A stretch of DNA of 64,000 bases from positions 21,987,001 to 22,051,000 of the forward strand of contig JAVUNC010000004.1 in assembly GCA_032173965.1 (NCBI GenBank), written 5' to 3'. The translations under genes and the position numbers were made by a program. This DNA comes from Sitta carolinensis. Taxonomy: Eukaryota > Chordata > Aves > Passeriformes > Sittidae. The notes under the pieces are model-generated. The model saw only the letters and a list, made by a program, of their open reading frames with translations. It did not search any database and was not told the origin of the DNA. Shown piece by piece: positions 25,901 to 38,925 of the stretch (its first letter is position 1; the number at the start of each line of letters is the position of its first letter).

Positions 25901-26205
25901 AGCAATAAAAATCTCTTTAAAATACAAACCAGAGCTTAAAATTTTAAACAATGAATATTTCAAATCTGCTAACATAATAATTACCCAATTTCTATGTAAA
26001 TCAATTCATAATTATTGATATCTCTTTACTCCTGAGTACAATTTTGCAGAAAACATTTTTTCTGAAACACTACAGAGGGGAAAAGAAAAGAGTTATTGAT
26101 AAGTACCTCTCTTAACCTCTTTTGTTAAATTAGATAAATGAGAGGAAATTGAAATCTGTAATGAAATATGTAATTTTAAAACAAAAGCTCTGACAAAGGA
26201 AAAAG
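22901..26205. other. Unique AT-rich DNA, no gene seen
   Basis: No gene or transposon is recognisable. The segment about 24580-24720 has balanced composition with several AATTA/TAATTA cores and is the part most worth checking for cross-species conservation. The run near 25105-25130 is A/C-biased. Confidence 0.5.
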
Positions 26206-26233
26206 GCTGAATTAAATGGGCTGAATTAAATGG
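26206..26233. repeat. 14-bp perfect tandem duplication
   Basis: The unit GCTGAATTAAATGG occurs twice in direct succession with no mismatch, so the duplication is recent compared with the decayed repeats around it. Confidence 0.9.
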
Positions 26234-27534
26234 ACTCTGACTAATTATAGACCACTATATCTCCTCTTCTCTGGTGTCAGAATACTGCCCATATTGCATG
26301 ATCCATCCAATACAGGACATTGGTATGGTTACTTGGAAAATTTTGTGACAACTCTTATTTTGGTGCTCTGTTCTAATAATGAATAATGTCCTGGCATGTA
26401 ATGCAATTCCACGGACTTCATGCCTGAGTTACCCTACCAAAATAGTGGACTATTTTTTAATATAAAGATTTAACCCCCATGTCACCATGTAAGTTTCCAT
26501 TTTCTTACTTGAATAGCACAAGTCTCTGCTTAGCCTTGAGTTTATACAGAGTTTTGTACCTCACTGCATCCTAAGGCTGTCTGCAGTATTTCAGATTTTC
26601 CATATTATGATTATACAATACATATTCAACACGTTTTTATTTGACCTTGCTGATTAGCATCTGCATACCTTGTCTTGCATAGCTCCTCGCCCCACACAGC
26701 AAGTAAATACTTCCCTCTGGGTGTTTTCACTACTTGATGGAAACAGAGGATGCTGTACATCCAAAGAAAGGCTGTTGTGCACAAAGTAAATTAATCTAAA
26801 CTTCTTCAAAGACAATGGAATAAAAGAAGTGCTTTCATAACATGATTCCTCTTAAACTGAGGCAAACATCTTAAGTAGGTTGGATGAATCGTACTTTTTT
26901 TTTTTTTTTAATTTACTGAATAAAGAGTGATTCTAGGGTCATATAGACAGCTGTACTGCACATGTCTAAGGATACCTGAAGGTAATTTTAAGTGGGGAAT
27001 TGCCAGGCAAATAAAAAGGGTGCATGTTTTCTGGGGTACAAAACTAGAACCTAGAACTTGAATATAAGGAATTTCGCTCCTGAGTGAATTGGAGTTCAAC
27101 AGATTTGAGCTGGTATCCAGTGGTCTAGAGAGCAATGTGATGTTTCTATTAACATCTGGGTATGTTCCAGTCTGGCAAATGGAGAAGACTGTAGACACTC
27201 TCTTGGGTCCCAAACCTTTTTACCAAAATATGTGTTATTTAGTTTTAAATATTTAGGATTGCATAATTTGGTGAGTCATCACATATCTTGCAAACTACCA
27301 TGAAAACTTAATGAGAATTATACAGTTTTAGAGATCATGAATGATCCTGCATGGATCATGGTTCATCTAATTTGATAATATGGTTTGAACAGCAATAAAA
27401 ATGCAGACTACAATAGCTCATCTTCCTCTTAATTGCACAGATATCCATATTTCTCATGAGAAAGACAGACCTAGCTACATGGCTTTGGAGTACCCTGGAA
27501 CCTGGGGAACCTGTCACTTGTCTATTGAAACTCT
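26234..27534. other. Unique DNA, no gene seen
   Basis: A minus-strand frame of 101 codons (26908-27213) has no recognisable domain. There is a T run at about 26898-26910. Confidence 0.5.
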
Positions 27535-27665
27535 ATGACCACACAAACAAGAACTCAAAAAAAGAGGGGGAAAAAAAGCAAAACTAAAAACACAATCAAA
27601 AAAAAAAACCCAAAAAACCCAACCAACCAACCCCCCACACACACACATACAAAACCCAGACTAAA
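27535..27665. repeat. A/C-rich low-complexity tract
   Basis: The + strand is nearly all A and C, including AACCAACCAACC and a short CACACACACA run. The plus-strand open frame over it, rich in K, P, N and T, is a composition artefact. Confidence 0.85.
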
Positions 27666-30600
27666 ACAAGGGGAGGAAAAATTACTTAAGAGTTTTATGG
27701 TTAAGGCAGTTGCATAGAAGTGGGTAAAATCACAATCTAGTGCATATTAGTATGTTTTTTTATCTTATCAATTGGATATTTAATGCTGGTATGCAACTTC
27801 CCATTCCCCAGTGAATACTCGAAGGACTAGGTGGACAGTCATTTTTGGCATCTGTATTTTTTGTTTTTTCGAAACAAATAAACCTTGAACTCCTTCATGC
27901 ATTATCGTAAAACTTCAAAAACATGATGTGGAGACAAGCTGTCTCACACATACAAAAATCAAAATAGCAATACAGCACAACAGAGCTAATTAAGCCTGGC
28001 TGCTTGCAGTAGCAGAGCTGCTTGATTGAGAAGCTAGAGCAAGCTCAGAAATCATTTTGAACTACTACTCTGCCCACAGCAAGAAGGAAAAAGAAGCACC
28101 CAGTTTCTGAGCAGTGGGGATTTTACATAAGTATTATGGGGCTGATGTAAACACTATAAGTCTACTAGCAGAAGGATGTAAATATTCTGTTTCAAAATAA
28201 TCTTGATAAGATGGTGATACATTTGGATTTCAGAAAAAGCTGCTTGTAAAATACTGGCATGAAAGTATTTTACACTTCTGAAGCGGAATATTAAATTAAG
28301 TTTTACTCATACCAGAAGAAGAGTGAAAGTTAATAATGCATTTCCCAGCAGCAAAGCTAGGAGGTCTAAATTTTTATAAAGATTCCTCCCAGAGATGGTC
28401 TGCTCCTTTTCCACATGAAGGGATATATGTTCAGATGTCTATTTCACCAGATTTAATGTTTAGTGCATGCACTACATCAAGGCTTCATCCATTAGTTTCT
28501 ATTTGGTCAATATGCTCAATAAATAAAATGCTCAATAAAGAAAACACTTTTTTTTTTTTCCTAATCAATTTTATTTAAAATACTTCTGACTCCAGGTGAC
28601 ATACAGACCCAGAGTAGAACTTGCTTCATTGTTAATCACTTTCTGCTTGAACTATTTGTTCTACACTTTTGTTTTTGAGAATAATTAAAAAAACCCTTCC
28701 ATTTTAAAACAATAATCTGACAATTAAAACTAAGTCAGTTTAAAGACCCATATAAAACACTTTAATTAGCTTATATATGCTATACTAATTTTTTAAAAAA
28801 ATTGGGATCTCAATATTGTACTTATTAAGTCTCTTTCAATTAGTTGCGGAATTACATTATGATAATAATCACATTAAGTAATTTCCAGGCATTAAAAAAT
28901 TCCAAACAAACAGAAATTTCATACAACACAACATCTATTTGAATAATTTATTTGATTATACCTAATTTATTTTACAAATATATGCTTCTTTTCTATGTTA
29001 CTTTTACATTTGGAGATGAGTTAGGAAAAGTCAGTCTCAGAATTTTCCAATTCCCTCCAGGAAACAAGTGGCTGAGATTACTCTCTGTTGAGAGAAGAAG
29101 GTTAATTGACAAATAATCTATAGTGTATCTCCTCCCTGCTTTATCAAAGAGGAAGGCTCTAAACACTCAGCTGACTTCCAATATTGACAAAATAGTGGCA
29201 GAAAATGGGGTGTATGCCAAAGCCATGGAAGTCATGAGTCTCCATGCAGAATACCCAGCATGTTGCAGAGAACTATTACTATTAACTATTATGTTTGGTT
29301 GGTAGTTTTCAAAAGTGAGTTACGTCTCTGTAGTTGCTCTGGCAAGCTAGCAGTGATTTTACTATAGGAATTTGTTAGAAAAAAATATTGAGGATCCACC
29401 TATCATGATGCTTAGGCATATTTCTAACACAGTGAGGGATCAACTTTAATATAGAACATAAGGCAGAACTTTCACAAAAAATGTCACCCTTTCACAAAGG
29501 GAAAAGCTGTTATTTCATAGTTGGCTGAACATACACATATCTGAGTTGCATCTTTGCTATATCTGGATTATTGCTGCTACCCAAATATTCAGAATAGGAT
29601 GTATCTTCTGGATAGCCATTAGCTGCTATTTCCCCAGGTTAAACTATAGTTAAAAAAATTAAACCCATGATGATCTACTAACAATTGTCAGCCCAATGCT
29701 AATATGATAAATGCTTGAACAATATTACTCACTTTCCTAAAAACATAAGCTTCCATAGGAAAACAACTGTCTTAATCATACTGAAAATGGATTTCACTTC
29801 ACTATTTTTACACAAGCTGTTGCACAGTATTGTTAATCTTAAGTGGTCACAATATGATACACATGTTTTTTAGAAATTAATGCCAGTGTATCCAAGGAAT
29901 ATATAATGGGTAATAACAACTCTCAGCATTCTCCTGCTCCTGCTAGATCTATTCCTGATGGCTTGATTTATCAAGCATTAACATTTTGCTTTGATGAAGA
30001 CTTTATTATAATCTATTTTTCAGAGAAGTCATTTTATGTTCACTTCCTAAGAAATGAAAAAGGTGCTTTGATGATTGAAATCAAGAATATTTGTCAAGGT
30101 TCATATAGCACAATACCAATGCTACTGGGGAAAGACCCCTATGTGTCTCATTTTATTATCTAGCAGACAAACCTATTAGACCAAGTTCAGCTGCTGCCTT
30201 TGTAGGCATATTCCTCTACTCTTTCAATGGGAGGGGAACCAATTACACTGAAAATCATTTTCAGTACCTTTATTTCTAATCAGTTATAACAAGACAGTGC
30301 ATATTAAACCAGAATGGGTTGATGTAGAAAAATACTTGTATTCCCTGTGAAGTTTATTTTTCATCTGAACAGAAATATGGGCTTGATTACTTTGCTTTAC
30401 ACTACTCAATATTTTTCTGTGTTCTGTACTCACAATAAACTATTCAACATAAATAAACAAACACCTTCAAAATAAAATAAGTTATGTGGATATTACTTTT
30501 GAACACCCAAGTAAGTACTAAAGTAACTGAAAGCAGAAAATAAGCATTTAAAAATTCTCAGTTTCATGTCATAATTTTGGAGTTAGCTTTTTTTTTTTTA

Positions 30601-31707
30601 TTATTTTATTTTATTTTTCGTTTTCCAGTTTGAAAATACGAATAATTGATAGTTAATTAATGAATACACACAACAGAATTAAATTCTGCATTCCCGTATA
30701 GTTAACAACCAAACAATGCCTTTGACAAGTACCTTCACTAGGAGAGTAGCTTGTAAAAGTAAAATGGAGGAAGAAGGACTAGAGTAGAACATTTCTGAAG
30801 CCTAAAAGTAAACAAGACTCTGCTAATAAAACCTGTGGAAGTATCAACATGAAGACTGGAAAAACTCTCAGAGCAGGAGACAGACTGAAGAGAGGAAAAG
30901 TTGTCCTTTTTGAAACAGAGGACCAGGAAAAGCCAAGAACAGCAGAACTGGTCAGAGGAAATGAATTTTTTCTCCAGAGAAGATGTGTGTCTGAAGTTAC
31001 CCCTAATATCTTTTTGAGTCTAAGTGGGAAGCATTTGTTACAAATCAGTAACACAAAAATAGATAAAATGGGAAGATGTGACAATGTAAACTACAAAAGT
31101 TAAGATATGAATTCAGAAACAGGTGGACTGCATAAACTGCATTTACCTAACTAAATATTGTGTTTGCATTTCATGCGGATGTCATTACAGTGCACATAAA
31201 CTGAAGATGTCATGTTAATGAAGAACAGCATCTGGGAGTTACAGATTTATGAGTATGACTGCATTTATTTGTGACTGCTAAAGGACTCAGACTGAAGCTG
31301 TGATAAGCTATCTGTTCTATTTTAATTGTCTTTGGAAATTGTGGTATTTTATGTTATGTAATCACATATATACAAATCTAAATTGTAATAGCAGCTCTAA
31401 AATTGAGAAATATAATTTAATTTTATAAGTTATTTCCTTCTGCAGGGAAGCATTGTCTGCATTAGTTTAGACCAGCACGGCATTTGAAGAGATCTGCAAT
31501 GAATCATAACTTTTTAATAGATATCATGATGGCAGCATGCATTAGCAGTAGTATACATTCATCATTCCTCATTCTTCAGAAATGTAATGTCATTTATTGG
31601 ATACCTACTATTTAAAAGCTGGATTGATGCTGACAGCATCAGTTATGCATAATTTTTACAGACTTTGGGGTCCAAGCATCATCTTATGTATTATTGAAGA
31701 GAGAAGT
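27666..31707. other. Unique AT-rich DNA, no gene seen
   Basis: No gene, RNA gene or transposon is recognisable in about 4 kb. At 30849-31084 both strands are open for about 80-100 codons, which is unusual but without any recognisable domain. Confidence 0.5.
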
Positions 31708-31776
31708 CTTACACATGCATTTACATTAAATGCACTTACACATGCATTTACATTAAAAATCTGAAATGCATGTAAA
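31708..31776. repeat. 27-bp direct duplication with partial inverted copy
   Basis: A CTTACACATGCATTTACAT-type unit at 31708 recurs 27 bp later at 31735. It is followed by ATGCATGTAAAT (about 31766-31777), which pairs with the ATTTACAT part of the direct units. The direct copies could each fold with the inverted one. Confidence 0.8.
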
Positions 31777-31780
31777 TAAA

Positions 31781-32662
31781 AACAAAAAAAATGCTTTTTC
31801 TAATGACACATCCAAGAAAGAAATAAAGAGCCACACAAGATTAAAAATTATTTTTGAAAATCAAGAAACAGTACAAAATACCATCTAACTGAAGCTCTTA
31901 CCCAAAATCAGAACATTTGTAGGTGTAGCAATTAAAGTCACCAAAGTATTATTCTTACTTAAGCACCCCTCGAAGAGCCATCCCATTTCCACTCAGATTG
32001 TCAAAGAGTTACCTTGCCAGTTGATGAATAATTAACCAGTAAGGATTAGTTCCCAAAAGACACGATTAGAATTTTGTGAAGCTCAGTGTATCATTTTTTC
32101 AGACTGCAGTTGCTGATTAAATTCAATAAACAGATTTTGTTAAGAACATGGAAATCATTTTGCTAGGATGAAATAGAAGTAAGATAGTATGAAACAACTC
32201 AAAGGAAATGTGTTACATAGTTTAACATGAGGGAAGAAAATTACTTATAAGTATCCAGATGAACAAAGATCATGTAATGTAAACCATTCTGGACTTGGGT
32301 TTTTCTAACCTAGTAATAAAAAAAAAAAAAAAAAGTTATATTATCTGAATTGTTTTTCATTATTTAGTTCTTCATTAGAATAGTAGATTATGGTCCTCTC
32401 TTTTCATTTTTGGTGAAAACACAAATGAAAATAGAATGGAATAATGTAAATTCCCTTTTAAAGTTACAATTTAGCTATTTATTTACTGTAAAAAGTCTCT
32501 GTCTCTGCATCCTTTAGACTAGATTGAAATGGTACTAGATTGGTGGGAGAAAAATAAACACTGAAACAGAGTGGATTGCTGGTAAAACTGCTTCTTTTGT
32601 ATGATTCAGTCATTTTTTTAAACAAAAGGCTCTCCAAAAGGCAAACATACATATGAAAAAGA
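31781..32662. other. Unique DNA, no gene seen
   Basis: Nothing recognisable apart from a 17-base A run at 32318-32334. Confidence 0.5.
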
Positions 32663-34743
32663 ATGAAAACTTTAGTCATTTTATTTACAGCACCAATTTG
32701 TAATGAAGAAGGTGGAGATGACCCACAATTGTATGAACCAATTATTCACCACGTTTTGCAAAAGAAAATGCTAGTAGATAGTTTAAAGAAAAATGTGACT
32801 AATCAATGGGCACCTAGAGTGCCAGAAAGCCTCATGGAGAGGGTGGACATAGGGAAGAGCAGGGCTGCTGTAAAGGGAGGGAAGCTTTGCTCAGTGTCAA
32901 AGACACCCAGGGGATTTTTAGTCTGTATAAATGGCTAGATCACCTGGATAGATCAGCTGAATGGATGGACTGGTTGTTTAAATGTTTCCCCTTGAGTTAA
33001 TCAAAAGATTGTGAACAGCTGAGTTACACATATGGTTATGGGAGACAAGAAACATCAGGCTCTAAGGTGAGATTTCAGCCCAACCAAAATGTCTGAAGCC
33101 CAGATAAATACCTTTCGACTGCACTCAAAAATACTAAAGCCAAAGACTCTCCAGAGAGTGCATCCAAGGAGTGCTTCTTTGTTTGGCAGAAATGTTTTGA
33201 CAAAGCATAAATGAAGTGACCACTGCATGGGCTATGCAGTGCTATGCTGGGAGAGCTGGTGGTCAGGATCAAGCTTAGGCAGCAGGACCCCTTGCTCTTT
33301 CACCTCAGGAGCAGTAGCAGAGATCAGATACAGCATGCAAATCCATTGAAACCTGCAGGGAAGCGGCTTGAACCCCACAGCTGTTTCAGTGAGCTTTTAT
33401 ATTAGGATGGTCTGTGAGAATGTTCTGAAGAGACAAATTTTAGACACTCTTTTTCCTCTAACAATGGTATACCACATTTCAAAAGGACACTTTGAGGCAA
33501 GTAGATTGTTGTTTAGTGCTCCCTCAACGTGAGAACCAGAAGGCTGCAAATACATTGTTACAGAGCTAGAAATAGTCAGGGTAGAGGGAGTATCCCCAAC
33601 AAGCTGAATTGCATGTCTAAATCAATGGTTTGCTACTTGCCTTGAGAAATACAATTTTAAAGTTGATCCCATCGAGAACAAAGAAGTACAAATGGTGTGC
33701 TTCAATGGACAAAGAACTTTACAACCCGAAAGTAATAGGACAGTAGATTGGAGGAACAGGCTACTAAACTAATAGCTACAAAAGAGTGAACTTGTACTGT
33801 GTCCAGGAGGGAATCCCACTTGTGATAGGCTGTAAATTCACTAAATAAGCAATAAACTCCATGGTAAGTCCCACTCATAATGGGCTCAGTAGGCACAAAT
33901 TCCTTTTAAAATAGAGGTAAAACCCTGTTGAAGCACTGGAGATGAGATTGTGCTTAAACATTCAACTGTGAATCGATCTGCATGACTATTTCATTAACAT
34001 AAAAAAAAAGAAGTATGGGGTGCAGGTGACAAGGGGAGTAATTCAGCAAAAACTGAGCCTTGGACTACATTTAACACCTGGTCTTCTCTTGAAGGAAAAT
34101 GTGATGTTATATGATATCTATGGCACTGAAAGTCATATATTCCTGAAACCTGTCTCTAGCAGGTTTTTATTTACAGTAGGATTTAAGTGAGTTATTATAC
34201 CATCCTGATAAATCAAAATAATATCAATTACTTTTGAATGAGGACCTTTGGTAATAAATAAAGCCTCTGTGGGGGGGGGATTTCTAAGAAGCATGGATAG
34301 AAAGTGTTGAACTGTGATATAAGGTAGAAAAGGTACAGTCAGTTTACCTGATATTTACTGTTACAGAATTATACTCTTGGTTCCCAGACAAAGAAAAAAG
34401 GAGGGTGATGATATATACTGTCACTGTGGCGAGGAACAAATGACACAAATTCCTCCTCTTGACAATGAATCTGACTCCAAATCTATTCAAACAATTGATC
34501 CCCTTTTATATCTTCTTGAACAGGCCAGTCTCACTGGTAGGAAGAGTAACAGAACTCTTCACCCCAATGGGGCCAAAGCCAAAAGACATCAGAAAGAGTC
34601 CGTCCCACAGAAAAGAATCCAAAACATTACACTTGTTACAACAACACTTGCAATGTTTATGTCAAGCCTGTGAGAACCAGGTCTTCCTAAGCCAAAACAT
34701 CATGAAGAAACTGAACCCAAAAATGCAGAAGCTACAGGCCTAG
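32663..34743 (+). other. Region with coding-like but unassigned frames
   Basis: Two plus-strand open frames (32663-32938, 91 codons; 34377-34673, 98 codons) have a more protein-like composition than most frames here, with many E, D, K and Q residues in the first two thirds of each. A second frame overlaps the latter (34459-34743). The sequence between them is less AT-rich than average. I cannot match either frame to a family. A decayed endogenous retrovirus interior is possible but unproven; no protease, RT or integrase motif is visible. No splice-site arrangement makes either frame a convincing exon. Confidence 0.2.
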
Positions 34744-36571
34744 GAAAACCAGACTACAGTATATCATTGCAACCTGTCCTAGATAACCTTTCAAGCTGAT
34801 GCTGATGAAGTGCAACCAATGCCACAGTAGATTCCAAATGACAAATCCTTCTTCAAATTTGTTTTACCTCATACCAGTGCAAAATTATGTCTCACTGGGT
34901 CTTTGATTACTCTCTAAAATAAAGTGATGGTGGAATTGTCTTCCTCTCTTTACTCTCATACCACAGGAGTCCAAGACTCATCCTGCTTACCAGGCAAGCT
35001 CTGTGAGGGTTTTACATGCCAAGAAATTTTGTTCAGTCTTTCCTTTCTAATTAGCCTTTCCTAGTTCTTCAAGAAAATTTTGTTTAATGTGCCAAATTTA
35101 GATATTATTTTGAACAACTTTTTCAAAACACAGAGTGTTGGAAAAATAATGTGTGGTTTTGACCATATGATAGGTGTGAAATAATAACCATCTTGGAAAT
35201 ACAGGAAGTAGATACATTTTTTAGTGAACTCATAGACTGATTGTCTTTATGGTGTTTTATGTATGTCTGATTGGATTAAATTATAGTAATTTATAAAAAG
35301 TAGAAATAAACTTCATTTTTAATTTATCTATTACTATAAATAATTAGTAGCAAATGCCTTTCTATTTCAGCATGACAATGTAAAGAATGTTTCATTGGTC
35401 TCACTGATCAGCACTGCTAATGAAGACGTTGCCCTGTGTATGAGTTTGCCCATTTCTAAGACAAAGAGAGGTTCTTTGTGAACCACTATAGAGAAGCACC
35501 CCTATAAACACTCCTACTTCATGTTTGATTTTTTTCTTTAAGGAATATAAATACAGATTTTCATAGGAGAAGAGATGTATCTGGTTGGTGTCATAAACCT
35601 GCAATGAAGATAGAAATTAATGATGAGGCCAACAGGGCTTTATAGTGACAGGAGGTCTGCTGGAAATCTGACATTTGGAGCTCTCTTAGAAGAGTCAATG
35701 CAAGGGTTTCATCATCATGCTCATACAGCCTTCCAGGATTCTTACCCTCATCATATGATCTTCAGCATAAAAGATTTACTGACCAGCAGGAAAGCAAAGG
35801 AGTACAGAATGCTACTGTAATTACCAAGTTTACCACTTTAGCAGTGGTGGTGAGAAGCAAGTGTACACCTTGTTTAAACACTGACTTACAAGGATTCAGC
35901 ATTTAGAAAGATCACAAGGTTGAGAAGTATCAATTATGTGAAAGACTAGAAAATTGCAGAATCTCTTGTTGACATTTCTTTCCTAGCATACATAAATAAC
36001 AATTCAGAAAGTGGAGAGTTGAAAGGCAATATTTTAAAAAAAAATACTATTTTTAAAATTCTTTAAGTGAACTCATTCAAAAATCAAGTTCAGTTTTCTG
36101 CTGAAATGGCAAAATTTGAAGGGATTTCTTAAAACCATATAAAGTCAGAGAAAAAAATCAGTACCATGGTGAAAATGCCACCATCATACATAAGAGTAAA
36201 AATATACCATAACTGAGTCCTCAAAAATTACTGTACTGTTTGGAAAAGTAATATACCCATCCTGCTATGCATCCCCTAACTGACACCAAATCACACCACA
36301 TGAAATTTTTACCCTTAAAGCAGGATTAGGATTAGGATGGTTGATTTTTTGCATGAAAATGGAGGCTGTAGCTCTTATGGAATGAAGTTTAGAATGTTAA
36401 AGTGTTTAGTTGTTTTTAAGGAGATGGACTATAATAAAGAAATTGAGAAAACATATGGTAGCAAAACAAGTAACAGAGGTCACAGTGGTCTATTCTGATT
36501 TATTAATTATTAATATGTATATGTCCAAAGACAGGGAACTAGTAATTTCCCAGAGAAATACATCTTCAAAT
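34744..36571. other. Unique AT-rich DNA, no gene seen
   Basis: No gene or repeat is recognisable. Open frames are short and featureless. Confidence 0.5.
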
Positions 36572-36680
36572 ATGTTGGGGGGTTTATGGTTGGGCTTTTT
36601 TGTCTTCTTTTTGGGTTTTTATGAAGAGATTTTTGGTTGGTTGTTTGGGCCTGGGGTTTGTTGCTGTTATTGTTTTTAAT
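36572..36680. repeat. G/T-rich low-complexity tract
   Basis: The + strand is strongly biased to G and T (TTGGTTGGTTGTTTGGG-like). It is the complement type of the A/C-rich tracts elsewhere. The frame over it, rich in F, G and W, is an artefact. Confidence 0.8.
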
Positions 36681-38599
36681 TCTTGAGATTCTAAATCTTA
36701 TTTTGACCTTAAACTTGTCTCAGAGTAATTAAAGATAATTCTCAAACTATTCAGGGTTATCATTCAAAGTTCTTAGTGAGTAATAATAAATCAGATATTT
36801 CAGGTTAGTTTTAAACTCCTTTGGGAGCAGTACATGGTAAGTTAATATAATCGCTCTTAAATTGACAGTATAGTTCTTAATTATATTCACGCATACTGAA
36901 AACAACATTTTCATCATACACTTGCTGTAACATCAAGCCTATTATATAGTCAGTGCACTCATTGGAAAATGTTATTGTTTTATCTCATAGAAGTGTGCAG
37001 TGGTCAGTGTTTTATGACTTTTTTCCCCATTTTGGGCAAAGTAGGTATTTCTTTTAAGTAACAGACCTAATGAGCATGAAAGAGAAACAAGATAGTGTAT
37101 TTAAAATATTACAGTAAATGTAATTATAAAGAAAACAAACTAAAAGCAAATTATTTTCTATTTTTTTATATTAATGTAGAATATTTTTGCATTTTTATAT
37201 ATTACATAATTAACTGTAAGATGAAACTTGATTTTTAAACAGCTGTCTCATTTCTCAATGAAAAAATATTTCATCCGCATAACCATATATTATGCCATTT
37301 ACATTTATTCCTCTAAAAATACACAAAATGTCAAATATTTTCAATTACTTGTATTATATTTCTTCTTTATTACAAGCATTATCATAGATTGCAATTTTAA
37401 AAGGAAACATGACTGTTTGCATGAGCATGGATGCCTTGGAGGTAAACAAGCAATATTACTGCCATTTTAGACATCATAAAATGAAGCACAGAGATTCCTA
37501 AGGATGCTCAAAAGTATCCAGGTACCTATTTCAGAAGTAAGAGTATAGCATTTCCATTTCTTTGACAACATATATCAAAGTTTAATATACTTTACAACTA
37601 GCAGAAATCACCACTCTAACTGACATGTTTTCAGAAGTAAATGCTAGCTTTTGCAGTTTTTCAGGACACAGACTTGCCTTTCATCAAAATTGTAGCAGTG
37701 TTCTGGGCATGGAATTAATTAGGACAGCTTTCAAGGTACTAACAGGTTTATCAGTTTATCATGAGTAACCCTTAACCTTTTCGCTCCTATAAATTTTACA
37801 GTTTCTCTTTCTCATCCAGTTTCTCATGCAGTTTCAGCTTTGTCTGCAATCTTAACACTACTAGACTGAAGTGATCATTAAACATTAAAGACATAAAAAA
37901 ATCTTTCAAAGGCCTAATTCACCAGAATGTACTAGTGGATTTGTAAGAAAAAAACATATCCTAGGTAAACATTTGACAAGTGTGGCTGTACATGCATTCT
38001 CCAGAGCATACGATACATGACTAGTGTGCATCTCTCCTGGGTGACCAGAACTTATCATGTACTCATCTGCCTCCTAGTCCCAGTTTGGTTTCATACATTC
38101 AATGTCCTGAAATTTAAATCCCCAGAGGGACTTCTCACAGTACACCTAACGTGTACAGACAAGGTTGAATTCATCACAGCACACATCAGCAACATGTCCG
38201 GAAGGAAAAGATGGCACAATGTACTCAAAGACGTGTAGGAATCACTGTGGGGATGAAAACACAGCCATGCCTACATACATAAATCTTTCTCTATAGATCC
38301 ACACATGTATCTCAATCAGAATTTTAGCTATCTATTCTTTTTAGTGTTTTCTACTGATTGGTATAATTATACCTAATTCAAGTGCTATATTCTCTGAATT
38401 CCATTTCTATAATAAACTGAACCTCATGCACCATATACATAATTAAGGTTCAACTTCATAACTGTATGCCTAGAGCATAATACTGGGGCATCTAAGTTTC
38501 TTACTAAAGCAGATAAAAAGCCTAATGAGGTCAGAAAGGTCTCCCCTTGCTCACAGATAGCTTTAATTGACTTGGAGTGAGCTTTCAGCCCTTCACAGT
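36681..38599. other. Unique AT-rich DNA, no gene seen
   Basis: No gene or transposon is recognisable up to about 38230. From about 38420 the sequence may already belong to the LTR whose tail is annotated next, but I could not define its start. Confidence 0.45.
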
Positions 38600-38925
38600 C
38601 AACAGACACGTGCTTCTAAGAGCAACTGCATACACACATGACAGCCCAAGTTATGGCGATGACATCTACAACCTATAGGCACCCATAACTCGAACTGTAA
38701 AAAGAGATAAATAAAGGTGATCCCCAAGAGAACAATTCTGAGATGCCCACCACTGAAATGATCAGGATGAAGAAAGAAGCAACAGGATGCCGTAGGATTC
38801 ATACAGTTGCGGCTGTCTCCTGCTCTCTCACTCTTTCTCTCCCTCTCTCATTTACATTCACTATTAAATAAAAACCCATACTATCGACTTCAGGATATGT
38901 TCTCATTTGTAACTTAATTTGGGCA
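38600..38925 (+). mobile_element. Endogenous retrovirus LTR, promoter to U5 part
   Basis: A TATA-like AGATAAATAAAGG (about 38705-38717) is followed by a CT-rich leader (about 38816-38850), an AATAAA polyA signal (38867-38872) and a U5-like tail ending TTTGGGCA at 38925. This U3-R-U5 order and the CT-rich leader parallel the nested LTR at 13582-14211, although the two are different families. The 5' end was not found and no flanking duplication was identified, so the left limit is arbitrary. Confidence 0.5.

Noticed and set aside
29906..30163. 85-codon frame starting with an MGNNNS-type N-terminus, like a myristoylated protein or retroviral matrix
   Set aside because: Only the first few residues fit. 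The rest has no matrix-like character, and there is no LTR or other viral sequence nearby.
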